The notes: generated from the letters alone by a model not told the origin. A DNA stretch of 47,922 nucleotides from Cytophagales bacterium (GCA_013299045.1 JAAFJX010000029.1:1-47922); one strand, 5' to 3'. Positions 33,153 to 41,882 are shown, counted from the first letter of the stretch. Numbers and translations are program-made.

Positions 33153-34451
33153 ATGAAAAAAGTTTTTTTCGCTCTTCTTCTCACTGCTTTATTGTGGCCT
33201 TTATGCCTCATGGCGCAAATGCCCGTACCGGCAAAGGCGCAAGACAAGCCCATCGTTATAACCAATGCAACTATACACGTGGGCGATGGTAACGTCCTAA
33301 ATAATAGCTCTATAAGAATGGAAAAAGGGTTAATTACGGCGATAAGCGAGATAGTTAATACTGATGGAGCTACGGTTATTGATGCAAGTAATCAACACGT
33401 TTACCCTGGCTTTATCCTGATGAGTTCCTCTATGGGGCTTAGCGAAATAGATGCTGTTAGGGCTAGCGTAGATCATACAGAAGTAGGGCAGAATAACCCT
33501 AATGCCAGAGCACTGATAGCCTATAATGCAGAGTCTGACATTATCCCAACCACACGAAACAATGGGGTGCTGTTATCCCAGATTACGCCGCGGGGCTACG
33601 AGGGTATTTTGGGCACGTCCTTTGTGGCGCAGTTTGACGCATGGAGTTGGGAAGATGCCATTGTGCGTGCTGATGAGGGTCTGCATATTACATTTCCTTC
33701 ATCTCTGCGTTATAGCGGTGATTGGACATCAGGCTTTACGCTGGTTCAGAACGGACAACAGGGCAAGCAAATTCAAGAACTAGAACAGCTCTTTACTGAA
33801 GCACAAAAATACACAACGGTTGCGCCTAACCCAATAAATTTGCGTTTTGAGTCTATGAAAGGTCTTTTTGATGGCTCAAAGACACTTTATGTGGCAGCAA
33901 GCAGCGCTAAGGACATCGTAGAGGCAGTTACTTTTGCCAAACGCATGGGCGTTAAAAAGACTGTTTTGGTAGGCGCGCAAGATGCGTGGCGTGTGGCAAC
34001 ATTTTTAAAAGAGAATAATTTGGCAGTTATCTTAGAAAAGGCTTTTAGTTTGCCTCAGCGCGACGATGACGATTATGACGCACCCTACAAAAATGCCGCC
34101 CTATTACAAAAAGCAGGTGTACGCTTTTCATTCGCCTATAGCCTTGATTCTGAACCACATCATGCAAGAAACTTACCCTTCTCGGTGGGTATGTCTGTGG
34201 GTTATGGTCTCCCTTATGAAGCGGGCATACAAGCGCTTACCTTAACTGCCGCACAAATTCTAGGTATAGACAAAAAGTATGGTTCGCTTGAAATTGGCAA
34301 AAGCGCTACGCTTTTTGTATCTAGTGGCGATGCACTCGATATGCGTAGTAACCAGCTAAGCCATGCCTTTATAGACGGTAGAACTATTGACTTGCAGAGT
34401 AAACATACTTTTCTTTATGAGCGGTTTAAACAGAAATATAACAAAAAGTAG
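33153..34451 (+). CDS. Secreted amidohydrolase-like protein lacking the HxH metal motif
   Basis: The 432-residue exported protein has a signal peptide (MKKVFFALLLTALLWPLCLMAQ) and the amidohydrolase/imidazolonepropionase-like layout: an N-terminal strand set (IVITNATIHVGDGNVLNNSS), a TIM-barrel region and a C-terminal LGIDKKYGSLEIGKSATLFV segment. Where active members have PGFIDxHxH, this one reads YPGFILMSSSMGLSE, and the later barrel His/Asp ligands are also not evident; RFSFAYSLDSEPHH may keep part of one. I infer it is catalytically dead or altered. In Bacteroidota a protein of this kind often pairs with an active amidohydrolase next door; here the neighbours are gldC and an XRE regulator, so the partner is missing or elsewhere. 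Possible roles are structural subunit or binding protein. Confidence 0.75.
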   Translation: MKKVFFALLLTALLWPLCLMAQMPVPAKAQDKPIVITNATIHVGDGNVLNNSSIRMEKGLITAISEIVNTDGATVIDASNQHVYPGFILMSSSMGLSEIDAVRASVDHTEVGQNNPNARALIAYNAESDIIPTTRNNGVLLSQITPRGYEGILGTSFVAQFDAWSWEDAIVRADEGLHITFPSSLRYSGDWTSGFTLVQNGQQGKQIQELEQLFTEAQKYTTVAPNPINLRFESMKGLFDGSKTLYVAASSAKDIVEAVTFAKRMGVKKTVLVGAQDAWRVATFLKENNLAVILEKAFSLPQRDDDDYDAPYKNAALLQKAGVRFSFAYSLDSEPHHARNLPFSVGMSVGYGLPYEAGIQALTLTAAQILGIDKKYGSLEIGKSATLFVSSGDALDMRSNQLSHAFIDGRTIDLQSKHTFLYERFKQKYNKK

Positions 34452-34521
34452 TTCTCTTTTAAAACATTTTTGTTAAGTGTTTGGTTCTATTTAGTGCTGC
34501 ACTTAAAAAACTCATCCTCCG

Positions 34522-34941
34522 ATGAAAATTGACAAAAATGTTTTCGCTAAAAATCTAAGAAACGCACGCAGGCGTTTGCAGATAACTCAAAATGAGTTGG
34601 AAGAGCGTGTACCGAATGGGTTCAAAAGAAACTATTGCAGTCTTTTTGAACGCAAGGTACACACGCCAAACACAGAGCAACTCGCTGCTATCAATGCCTT
34701 TTTTGGTTTTGACTTGAGCCTAGCGAGTTCTATTCTTTCGGAAGAAACCCATGAATTTGTACCGCCGCCTATCAGTGATTCTACCATCAACACAAGCGGA
34801 CAAGAGCCGTTTCTGCCAAGTGGTGTCAGTACCGAAATGGCTGCCTTTTTGAAAACTCGTTTTGTGGAAATACTCTCTTCTTGTACTTTTATCGCCGAAG
34901 CCCAGCTAGATAAGGAAGAGTCAGGTCAAGAGAATATATAG
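34522..34941 (+). CDS. XRE-family HTH transcriptional regulator
   Basis: The 139-residue protein has a Cro/CI-type helix-turn-helix at 8-65: NLRNARRRLQITQNELEERV, then NYCSLFERKVHTPNTEQLAA and FFGFDL. The tail (75-139) is acidic and Ser/Thr/Pro-rich, with a short predicted helix (MAAFLKTRFVEIL) that may dimerise. The target is unknown. The stop codon TAG overlaps the first bases of the dispersed Repeat B (34939). Nothing adjacent suggests a toxin partner or prophage. Confidence 0.8.
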   Translation: MKIDKNVFAKNLRNARRRLQITQNELEERVPNGFKRNYCSLFERKVHTPNTEQLAAINAFFGFDLSLASSILSEETHEFVPPPISDSTINTSGQEPFLPSGVSTEMAAFLKTRFVEILSSCTFIAEAQLDKEESGQENI

Positions 34942-35040
34942 TCGTCCCTTAAAAAGTCTGCCAAGAACAAGCACATCAGTTGATTGATATGATTTATCTG
35001 CTTTAGGAATACCCTCATGATTTTGGGTAGCTTTTTCTCT
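34939..35040. repeat. Dispersed Repeat B, copy 1
   Basis: About 100 bp, matched by 39534-39628 in the same orientation. Shared blocks are TAGTCGTCyCTTAAAAAGTC, AAGAACAAGCACATCA, GATTTATCTGCTTTAGGAA and TCATGATTTTGGGT. Copy 1 has a few extra bases in the middle. It starts at the stop codon of the XRE gene and is followed 30 bp later by Repeat A. Confidence 0.75.
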
Positions 35041-35069
35041 GATTCATTCTCTTACAAAACAGGCTCTTA

Positions 35070-35600
35070 ATTAACCTCTCTGAGAGATGTAAGTTTTGGA
35101 AAGCGAATAATTGTACTTTTCTAAGATATAGGCTTTACTTTTAAAGTACGGCCAACTACGGCTATGATACGGCTATGATACGGCTATGCTATGGCTGAGG
35201 CAAAATAGGACAAAAGCAATTTTTAGGCATCAAGCGGGTTTGCCGCTTTATTTCTTTTTTTTGTTATTGAGTACGTCTATTGGCCTGTATTTGCGTTAGA
35301 GAGGCGGCGGGTTTAGTGCGTAGCACCGAAGCGAAGCGAAGCCCAAAGACGAACGACCGCGAAGCGGGAATGCCCAATAGAATTGTAGAAAACAATCATT
35401 AGTCAAAAAGTCAGATGTAAGGAATTTGACAAAAAGTTATTTGAAAACGCGAGAAAATGGCCTCTACAAGGGACAAAAGAGGGCAATTAGAACTCAAAAA
35501 ACTCAAAAAGGGCTTTTTGACGACTCAAGAGGGGTTAATTTAAGAGGCTGCTTTCGTTCAAAAAACCCCGCAACTCTGCGGAAAGGACGGTTTTAATTAA
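35070..35600. repeat. Dispersed non-coding Repeat A, copy 2
   Basis: Same element as 16896-17430, same orientation. Shared stretches of 20 bp or more are separated by point changes. This copy has four 11-bp units instead of five (35158-35201), a different middle (35388-35430) and an extra CTCAAAAA near 35500. Its 3' part keeps a perfect CCGCA-ACTC-TGCGG hairpin (35568-35581). Inverted ends are ATTAACCTCTCTGAGAG and GAGGGGTTAAT. It lies between the XRE gene and the 3' end of the PorV-like gene. Confidence 0.8.
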
Positions 35601-35622
35601 AAATAGGCTTTCCAAAGGACGA

Positions 35623-36471
35623 CTAGCTTGTCTTTTTTTGTAAATTATAAATGAGCGTGATACCATGGGACTGCCCCAGAGGCTGGTTAAAGTAGCCAAA
35701 AGCATAGTCCACACCCAGTTTTTTATAGCGCAACCCCATGCCCCAAAAGCTAGAGAAGGGCTGTGAGCGCAAGCCCATGCGCAGAACGACTCTATCGGTA
35801 AGCATTTTATAAGCCAAACCAGCTTTGACATAGGCGGGATTATCTGCATCTTTTTCTACTTCAGCATTGAACATTAGCTTGTCAGTGGGGCGATAAGAAA
35901 TACCCGCTTTCATCACGGTAGGCAGGCGCTCGTCCAAGAAAAGAGCAATTTTAGCTTGATTTAAGTTGTAAATATGCATACCCAGACGCAACTTTGAACT
36001 AAGTTCGGCTACGCCACCAAACTCTAAAACTAGCGCATAGCGCTGACCGCTCCCAGCGCCTACCACCTGCAAATAGTTGGCCTGCACACCCAAACTTACA
36101 TTTTGTATTTTGTGGCTATAGCCAAGAGCCAAGCGGTGTTCGTTATAAACAGCATCGCCAAAACGCCAGACCCCAACACCAAGCGCACCATTGCGACTGT
36201 TGGGCTTTACAAAGCCCGCTGCCAGCGTAGGCAGGTTCAATAAACCGAACTGATTGCCATAAAACACCCAGCCAGCAGTGTTTTTGGTTTCACAAAGTGC
36301 GCCAATATTGTTGAAAATGGCTTGCTCATCGCCAACCGTTACCGCCGCATAGCCAAGCCCCTGAGCGGCTGCACCTGCCTCGTTGCGGCCAGCACTTTGT
36401 GCGAGTAAAATACCACTTAGCGCACCATTAAACCAGATTACGATGCACAAAATGCGCAAAAAATTTATCAT
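35623..36471 (-). CDS. PorV/PorQ-like outer-membrane beta-barrel protein
   Basis: The 282-residue exported protein has a signal peptide ending near GILLAQS. The N-terminal motif AGAAAQGLGYAAVTVGDEQA followed by IFNNIGAL is the degenerate form of the A-x-G-LG-A-ava-dd...fwNPA-L sequence seen in PorV/PorQ and other FadL-like barrels of Bacteroidota. The rest is alternating beta strands ending in an aromatic strand (GITLIYNL). PorV shuttles type IX secretion cargo to the attachment complex and PorQ is part of that complex; this protein could be either or an unrelated FadL-like barrel. A -7 match (TACTTTTG, 36513-36520, minus strand) lies upstream. It is divergent from the TPR gene. Confidence 0.55.
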   Translation of the reverse strand: MINFLRILCIVIWFNGALSGILLAQSAGRNEAGAAAQGLGYAAVTVGDEQAIFNNIGALCETKNTAGWVFYGNQFGLLNLPTLAAGFVKPNSRNGALGVGVWRFGDAVYNEHRLALGYSHKIQNVSLGVQANYLQVVGAGSGQRYALVLEFGGVAELSSKLRLGMHIYNLNQAKIALFLDERLPTVMKAGISYRPTDKLMFNAEVEKDADNPAYVKAGLAYKMLTDRVVLRMGLRSQPFSSFWGMGLRYKKLGVDYAFGYFNQPLGQSHGITLIYNLQKKTS

Positions 36472-36682
36472 AACGCTCTTGCAAAAGTTTGTTAGAAAAG
36501 GCTTTAGCGATACAAAAGTAAGAGATGCTCGGCAAAAAATGCGCAGTGCGATGTTAAGTTTAGGTAAACATTTGGGATAGTAAGCTGGTTATGAAAAAAA
36601 TTGGTATCGGGTTCAGCGCAACCTTGTATTCACTTGCGTTCAAAAAAGATGTTTGAGCAAACCTTTTGGCTATAAAAGCAGT

Positions 36683-36690
36683 ATATTTGC
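36683..36690 (+). promoter_or_regulatory. Putative -7 element (TATATTTG) of the TPR gene
   Basis: TATATTTG matches TAnnTTTG and gives a ~33-nt leader. Candidate TTTG boxes upstream are at 13 and 27 bp, neither ideal. Confidence 0.4.
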
Positions 36691-36729
36691 ATACAATTTC
36701 AGCAACTTCTATTTTATTAAACAAATGCC

Positions 36730-38553
36730 ATGAAAAACAGCCACTATTTGCATTTTCTGCTCTTTTTTCTGCTTTCATTTATTGCGTTCGGTATGGTGCG
36801 GGCGCAAGACAAAGACAATAACTTTCAGCTAGCCAATGAGTATTATGAAAAAGGTGAGCTAGAAAAGGCCGTTCAGCTTTACGACAAGATAATTAAGAAC
36901 CCCAGAAATGCCTACATGATTCACAGCCGTTATTATGATGCCTTGGTTCGTTTAGAGTATTTTGATAAGGCCGAGTCCTACTTGCGTAAATCTTGCAAAG
37001 AGTTCCCCTTAGAAGCCCTTTTTCATGTAAGCTATGGCTCTCTGCTTCAAAAACTAGGCAAAAAGCAAGAATCGGATAAGCTCTACAACGACTTTTTTGT
37101 TCGTATAAAAAAAGACGAAAACGCCCTACTCTCCTCCGCCCGCGAATTTTCGGATTTGGCACAATACGACATGGCCGAAAAAATGTATTTGGAGGCTGCT
37201 AAAATCAGTCAGCAGGATTATACCTTTGAAATTGCCAATCTTTATGCACTGGCTGGCAAAATGGATAAAATGATAGAAACATACATTAATTTGTTAGACA
37301 AGCGCCCCGAGCAAATTAACAACGTTCAAAACATTTTGCAGAGCCGAGTTCGCGATGATGCAGATTTAGACCGCATAGAGCCTATCTTGATGAACAAAGT
37401 GCAAGGTGGTGGAGACCAGATTGTTTTTACTGAAATGCTTGCTTGGTATTATTTGCAACGCAAAGCCTTTTATAAAGCCTTTATTCAAGCCAAATCCGTT
37501 GATAAGCGTAAAAATCAGGGCGGCTACGCCATACAAGATATTGGGGAACTGGCGCATGAAAACAAAAATTATAAAGATGCTATCCGTATTTTTGAATATT
37601 TGGTAGAAAATTACAAAAATGAGCCTATCTATTGGCTAGCGCGCAATTCTTTGTTGCATACAAAAGAAGACCAAATAAAAAATAGCTTTCCCGTAGAGCT
37701 AGAAAAAATTAAGTCTTTGGTGGGAGACTATCGCGCTTTGCTGCAAGAAAGTGGCCTTACACACGAAACATTGGCCTCTGCTATGAACTTAGCCATGTTG
37801 CAGGCTTTCTATTTACAAGAGCTTGACCTAGCTTTTGAGTTACTAGACCAAGTTATCAAGCTGTCGGGTGTACCACGCGAAACGCTTGCACAAGCTAAAT
37901 TGAATAGCGGCGATATTTTGGTGCTTAAAAACGAGTGGTGGGACGCATCGCTCCTTTATTCGCAGGTAGAAAAGGCCGAAAAAGAGCGAAATTTAGGCCA
38001 TTTAGCAAAATTAAAAAATGCAAAGTTATCTTACTACCGTGGAGACTTTGACCTTGCTAAAGAGCATTTGGACATTCTTAAATTGGCCACCTCTCGTGAA
38101 ATTGCAAACGACGCGATGGACTTATCCTTGCTTATTCAAGATAACTTGGGGCTAGACACCACGACTCTGGCTATGGAAGAGTTTGCGCAAGCAGACTTGC
38201 TTGTTTTTCAGCAGCGCTACACGGAAGCTCTCAAGCAGTATGACAATATGCTACAGCTCCACGAAGGCCATAGCCTAACAGACGACATACTCTGGGAAAA
38301 GGCCAATGTGCTGCATAAACTGGGTCGTTTTCAGGAAGCAGTACCACTCCTAGAGCGCGTTTTGAACGAGTTTAGTGAGGACATACATGGCGACGATGCC
38401 AATTTTTTGTTAGGCAAAATTTATGAGAATAATTTACAAAACAAAGAAAAGGCTATGGATTACTACAAAAACCAACTCTTGTTGTTTCCTGGTAGTATTC
38501 ATAACGAAGAAGCCCGCAAACGGTTCAGGCTTTTGCGTGGCGACGGGATTTGA
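36730..38553 (+). CDS. Secreted tetratricopeptide-repeat protein
   Basis: The 607-residue exported protein has a signal peptide (MKNSHYLHFLLFFLLSFIAFGMVRAQ). Helical TPR units run throughout: ANEYYEKGELEKAVQLYDKI (36-55), two or three units to ~170, a looser helical middle and clear C-terminal units (RYTEALKQYDNML, then ANVLHKLGRFQEAVPLLERV and NFLLGKIYENN). Such proteins act as periplasmic or outer-membrane scaffolds; in this phylum they appear in motility and secretion complexes, but no specific function can be read here. The final unit, with KAMDYYKNQLLLFPGS and EEARKRFRLL, resembles the BamD/YbgF-type end. It is divergent from the PorV-like gene, with 258 bp between. Confidence 0.8.
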   Translation: MKNSHYLHFLLFFLLSFIAFGMVRAQDKDNNFQLANEYYEKGELEKAVQLYDKIIKNPRNAYMIHSRYYDALVRLEYFDKAESYLRKSCKEFPLEALFHVSYGSLLQKLGKKQESDKLYNDFFVRIKKDENALLSSAREFSDLAQYDMAEKMYLEAAKISQQDYTFEIANLYALAGKMDKMIETYINLLDKRPEQINNVQNILQSRVRDDADLDRIEPILMNKVQGGGDQIVFTEMLAWYYLQRKAFYKAFIQAKSVDKRKNQGGYAIQDIGELAHENKNYKDAIRIFEYLVENYKNEPIYWLARNSLLHTKEDQIKNSFPVELEKIKSLVGDYRALLQESGLTHETLASAMNLAMLQAFYLQELDLAFELLDQVIKLSGVPRETLAQAKLNSGDILVLKNEWWDASLLYSQVEKAEKERNLGHLAKLKNAKLSYYRGDFDLAKEHLDILKLATSREIANDAMDLSLLIQDNLGLDTTTLAMEEFAQADLLVFQQRYTEALKQYDNMLQLHEGHSLTDDILWEKANVLHKLGRFQEAVPLLERVLNEFSEDIHGDDANFLLGKIYENNLQNKEKAMDYYKNQLLLFPGSIHNEEARKRFRLLRGDGI

Positions 38554-38669
38554 ACACCATACGCAAAAAAAACAAGCATCTTTATAAAATAGCACACGCC
38601 TTTACGAACCTTTTTTTTAATAATTTAGTTAATTTGTATCATTATACGTACTAAAAATCATTCAAACAT

Positions 38670-39422
38670 ATGCGTACACTCAGTATAGCTTTTGTTATTT
38701 TGTTTTTATCTGTTTTAGGTCTATGGCAATCTAGTCAAGCCCAGGGGCATCTCTCAGCCAACTTCCGCATGGGTATTCCGCAGGGCGAGATGGCTGACAA
38801 TGTGAGCACCATTGCTTATGGTGGGGGTGCTAACGTACTCGTACCTATTGGCGGAAACAAATCCCCTATTCTACTAGGCGGAGAGTTTCAGTTTTCGCTC
38901 TATGGCCGCACCACCAAACAGTTACAAACACCACCTCTCTTTGGTTTATCGCGCCGCTACCGTATTGCTACAAATAATAATTTTGCCTCAGTACATGGAA
39001 CTATACGCTTGAAGCCTAATTTTGATAACTTTCTGGTAGAACCCTATCTGGACGGTCTTCTGGGGGTTAATTTCTTTTATACAGCAACCACGATAACGGA
39101 CATCACCAATAATAACGTGAATACTGACCCCAACGACCCCGACAATAACAACCCGGGCATATCCAACCGCACCCCTGAACACAACGATAATGCACTAAGC
39201 TATGGTGGCGCGGTAGGTTTTCTGATAGGCAAAGGCCCTATTCGTTTAGATTTACGTTGCGTTTATTTGTTGGGTGGTGTAGCCAGTTACGTAGATAGAG
39301 AGAGTGTTCAGATTGACCCCACCGCTAACAATGGTCAGGGCCAGGTAACTTTTGATAAAAAAACATCAAGAACAGATATGATTATGCCTTCAATAGGTAT
39401 TTGTTTTATGTTTGGTGAATAA
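38670..39422 (+). CDS. Small outer-membrane beta-barrel protein
   Basis: The 250-residue exported protein has a signal peptide (ending near SSQAQG). Strands such as HLSANFRMGIPQGEM, GGEFQFSLYGR, SVHGTIRLKPN and VEPYLDGLLGVNFFYT look like an eight-stranded OmpX/OmpW-like barrel. A low-complexity loop rich in Asn, Asp and Pro (about 145-175) could be surface exposed. The last strand ends in Phe-Gly-Glu, close to the usual aromatic C-terminus. No enzymatic motif is present and I do not recognise a named family. The stop codon sits at the edge of a TAAGAC-TTC-GTCTTA hairpin, and an intrinsic terminator follows. Confidence 0.7.
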   Translation: MRTLSIAFVILFLSVLGLWQSSQAQGHLSANFRMGIPQGEMADNVSTIAYGGGANVLVPIGGNKSPILLGGEFQFSLYGRTTKQLQTPPLFGLSRRYRIATNNNFASVHGTIRLKPNFDNFLVEPYLDGLLGVNFFYTATTITDITNNNVNTDPNDPDNNNPGISNRTPEHNDNALSYGGAVGFLIGKGPIRLDLRCVYLLGGVASYVDRESVQIDPTANNGQGQVTFDKKTSRTDMIMPSIGICFMFGE

Positions 39423-39451
39423 GACTTCGTCTTAAAACTGACAATACCAGG

Positions 39452-39486
39452 AAAAGCAGCGAGAGTTTTCGTTGCTTTTTTTCTTT
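39452..39486 (+). terminator. Intrinsic terminator after the small barrel gene
   Basis: AAAGCAGCGA pairs with TTCGTTGCTTT with one mismatch and is followed by a T-rich run. A shorter perfect hairpin (39421-39435) at the stop codon precedes it. Confidence 0.75.
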
Positions 39487-39533
39487 TGTATTTAAGTCAT
39501 ATTGAAGCAAAAAATAAAGCGAGGTGATGTATT

Positions 39534-39628
39534 TAGTCGTCTCTTAAAAAGTCGGCATAAGAACAAGCACATCAACTGATTTATCTGCTTTAGGAACACT
39601 GTCATGATTTTGGGTGGCTTTTGCTCTC
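39534..39628. repeat. Dispersed Repeat B, copy 2
   Basis: Matches 34939-35040 (same orientation) through the blocks listed there. Lies just left of the inverted repeat that borders the cassette region. Confidence 0.75.
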
Positions 39629-39681
39629 TACTTTTTGCCTTGATGCAGAACTAAAGCGCGAGCTGAAAGTTCCGACCGTAG

Positions 39682-39795
39682 GGCATAGCAGGCCGCAAGA
39701 AGCCTTGAGATTTTGCCAGTTATTTGACAAAATAGGCTAAAAACCAAGAATTTTTAAAGATAAAATTTTTGTTTAATTTACTGGTAATAAATATC
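39682..39795. repeat. Left arm of ~115-bp inverted repeat flanking the cassette block
   Basis: This arm is the reverse complement of 45752-45871. The best part, about 60 bp from GGCAT(A/G)GCAGGCCGCAAG through GACAAAATAGGCTAAAAAC, is over 90% identical by eye; the inner AT-rich part is weaker. The arms enclose ~6 kb with five genes and three attC-like sites. The following stretch to 40040 has no gene; a CACATA/TATGTG hairpin is at 39995-40020. Confidence 0.8.
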
Positions 39796-40040
39796 TTAGG
39801 TGTATTTTAAGGAAAGACTACGTAACGGGAATTATAGGGGAATAGATTTTGTTTTAAATAAAAAACAATAACTATTAGGGAATGCGTATTTTGTATTGTA
39901 GCAGTGTCATTGACGCAAATCAATTAGCTTTAAACAGCGAACTTTAAAGTGATTAACAAATATTTTTTATCGCATTTGGTAATTAATAAAAATTCACATA
40001 GCTTTGTCAAAAGATATGTGCGAGTTGCGTATATTTATGA

Positions 40041-40050
40041 GTTAGCTGTG
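40041..40050 (+). other. Left boundary box of cassette 1 (GTTAGCTGTG)
   Basis: GTTAGCTGTG is the exact reverse complement of CACAGCTAAC at 41587-41596, which opens the attC-like site at the other end of the cassette. This is the G-TTRRRY / RYYYAAC relation expected when an integron cassette has been linearised into an array, although one position departs from the purine consensus. Confidence 0.6.
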
Positions 40051-40076
40051 ATTTTAGGGCGACCCTACAATAAAGA

Positions 40077-40643
40077 ATGGAACGATACGAATACTTTAAA
40101 CTTTTTCACGAAATAGATAGAGCAGACTACGACTTGCTGACTATAAACTTGAAGTCAAAATCTTTCAAGAAAGGAGAGTTTATAACAGTTACAGGACAAA
40201 TACAAAAAGAACTCTATTTTGTAAAAAGTGGTGTTCAAATGTCTTTCTTTGACGCAGAACGTAAAACACACGTAATTGCTTTTACTTATCCGCCAAACTT
40301 GTGTGCAATTCCAGAATCGTTTTCGTTTCAAAACCCATCAAAATACTTTTTGACTTGTCTAACAGACAGCGAATTGGAATTTATCACCTTTGACGACCTG
40401 CAAAAAATTTTTGACCAATCACAACAAATTGAACGGCTTTTTAGACGAATGACGGAAGCAGTTTTAGCGGGTATGATTAACAGACATATTGAATTGCACA
40501 GTATGACTATTGAGGAACGCTATAGAACTTTTTGCCAACGTAGCCCTCATTTGCTTCAATTTGTGCCACATAAATATATTGCTTCGTATTTAGGTATCGC
40601 CCCTACGAATTTCAGCAAACTGTTTAATAACATAAAGTTCTAA
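40077..40643 (+). CDS. Crp/Fnr-family transcriptional regulator
   Basis: The 188-residue protein has a cyclic-nucleotide-binding-like beta-roll at ~5-115 (KSKSFKKGEFITVTGQIQKE, then LYFVKSGVQMSFF and ITFDDLQKIF). After a dimer helix comes ERYRTFCQRSPHLLQFVPHKYIAS split by the family motif, and a HTH (YIASYLGIAPTNFSKLFNNI). Bacteroidota carry many such small Crp-like proteins without known ligands. The Arg/Glu pair that binds cAMP in Crp is not evident. The HTH recognition helix is followed immediately by the stop, slightly shorter than usual, but the protein looks intact. It shares cassette 1 with the hydrolase gene 76 bp downstream, so it may regulate it. The start ATG is 27 bp after the cassette boundary box. 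Confidence 0.85.
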   Translation: MERYEYFKLFHEIDRADYDLLTINLKSKSFKKGEFITVTGQIQKELYFVKSGVQMSFFDAERKTHVIAFTYPPNLCAIPESFSFQNPSKYFLTCLTDSELEFITFDDLQKIFDQSQQIERLFRRMTEAVLAGMINRHIELHSMTIEERYRTFCQRSPHLLQFVPHKYIASYLGIAPTNFSKLFNNIKF

Positions 40644-40719
40644 TGTTAGTATAGACCAACTTTTGTTTTCTTAAAGACAACGAACTTTGCCAAAGTTTAT
40701 CACATTAAAATCTTCACTT

Positions 40720-41595
40720 ATGGCAAATCATTGGCTTGACAAATTAGAGTATCCGTTCTCTTCAAACTATTTTAACATTAACGGACAAAAGTTGCACTAC
40801 ATTGACGAAGGAAAAGGTGAAACGCTTTTGTTTGTTCACGGAACACCATCTTGGAGTTTTGATTTTCGCAAAATTATCAAAAACCTACGACAAAATTATA
40901 GATGTATTGCTATTGACCATATTGGTTTTGGGCTTTCTGACAAACCTGAACATTACGATTACGCAACCGAAAACCACAGCAAGACACTTGAAAAATTTGT
41001 GATTGAAAAAAAGTTAAACAACATCACAATTATTGTTCAGGATTTTGGTGGACCGATTGGGTTAAATTTCGCCATTAAATATCCGCATTTGGTAAAAAAT
41101 ACAATTATATTAAACTCTTGGTTATGGAGCAGTACTAATGACCCCCACTTCATAAAGTTTAGCAAAATTATCAGAAGTCCCTTGTTGCCTTTTTTGTATA
41201 GGTATTTAAATTTTTCGCCACGATTTGTTTTGCCCACAACTTATGGCGACAACAAACCTATTAAGCATATTTTGAAGCATTACACAAAACCATTTGCAGA
41301 CAGAACACAACGAAACGGAACTTTAGCATTTGCAAAATCACTGCTTAACGACCAAGATTGGTTTCAAGAACTATGGGACAGCCGACAAACAATTTCAAAC
41401 AAACCAGCTTTATTCATTTGGGGAATGAAAGACCCTGTTATAATTCCAACCTATTTGGAAAAATTTCAAAGTGGTTTTAATAATTACACAACAGTAAGGT
41501 TAGAAACTTGCGGACATTTTCCACAAGAAGAGCAGCCCGAAAAAGTTATAAATGCTATCTTTGACTTCTTGACGGAAAAGAAAAACCACAGCTAA
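40720..41595 (+). CDS. Alpha/beta hydrolase, haloalkane-dehalogenase-like
   Basis: The 291-residue protein shows the haloalkane dehalogenase/epoxide hydrolase layout: oxyanion motif HGTPSW (40-45), AIDHIGFGLSDKPE, nucleophile Asp108 in VQDFGGPIG, acid Asp238 in IWGMKDPV and catalytic His266 in CGHFPQEEQPE. An Asp nucleophile means an ester intermediate, as in dehalogenases. In confirmed dehalogenases the residue after the nucleophile is Trp (halide stabilising); here it is Phe109, so halide binding is uncertain. Trp45 could be the second halide residue. Other Asp-nucleophile activities are possible. The frame extends to a TTG at 40687, but ATG 40720 gives the normal start. The TAA stop lies inside the attC box of cassette 1. 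Confidence 0.8.
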   Translation: MANHWLDKLEYPFSSNYFNINGQKLHYIDEGKGETLLFVHGTPSWSFDFRKIIKNLRQNYRCIAIDHIGFGLSDKPEHYDYATENHSKTLEKFVIEKKLNNITIIVQDFGGPIGLNFAIKYPHLVKNTIILNSWLWSSTNDPHFIKFSKIIRSPLLPFLYRYLNFSPRFVLPTTYGDNKPIKHILKHYTKPFADRTQRNGTLAFAKSLLNDQDWFQELWDSRQTISNKPALFIWGMKDPVIIPTYLEKFQSGFNNYTTVRLETCGHFPQEEQPEKVINAIFDFLTEKKNHS

Positions 41596-41606
41596 CAGCG
41601 GTAACC

Positions 41607-41882
41607 GTTGCACAACTACGACAAAAATTCAAAAACCAAGAATTTCAAAAAATTTCGAGGGCTTAATATTGCGCTATTGAGGGCATTAAATTGTTGTTTT
41701 GCTGAAAAAACAAGCACAACAGGGTCAATAGATTCCTGACCTTCTGTTCCGTAATAATGAGCAGTTTCGCTATAAATAAACTGTAAATCAAGTACTTGTG
41801 CTAATTTGCGATAAAAATTATCTTTGGCATTTTTTTGCAGAATGAAATTAGTTTTGTATTTTTGAAAAGCAAGTTGTGCAAC
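41607..41882 (-). mobile_element. MITE copy 1, derivative of an IS1182-type element
   Basis: 276 bp bounded by perfect 11-bp inverted repeats GTTGCACAACT / AGTTGTGCAAC, with weaker pairing beyond. It is ~97-98% identical to 42940-43214. The flanks AGSSGTAACC (left) and AAGCAC (right) are also shared, so the true ends may lie a few bases outside. The interior encodes the start of a transposase on the minus strand. It cannot move without help from a complete relative. Confidence 0.75.
41616..41878 (-). pseudogene. N-terminal remnant of an IS1182-family transposase
   Basis: The minus-strand frame reads DNFYRKLAQVLDLQFIYSET, then HYYGTEGQESIDPVV. This matches the conserved N-terminus of IS1182-family transposases (FYRRL..ldl.fLY.....YYG..GQ.SIDPVVFFKL). 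After VVLVF the similarity stops and the frame runs through unrelated sequence to a stop, so everything containing the DDE catalytic core has been deleted. The second MITE copy has lost one T in a T-run, which breaks the same frame. Confidence 0.7.
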
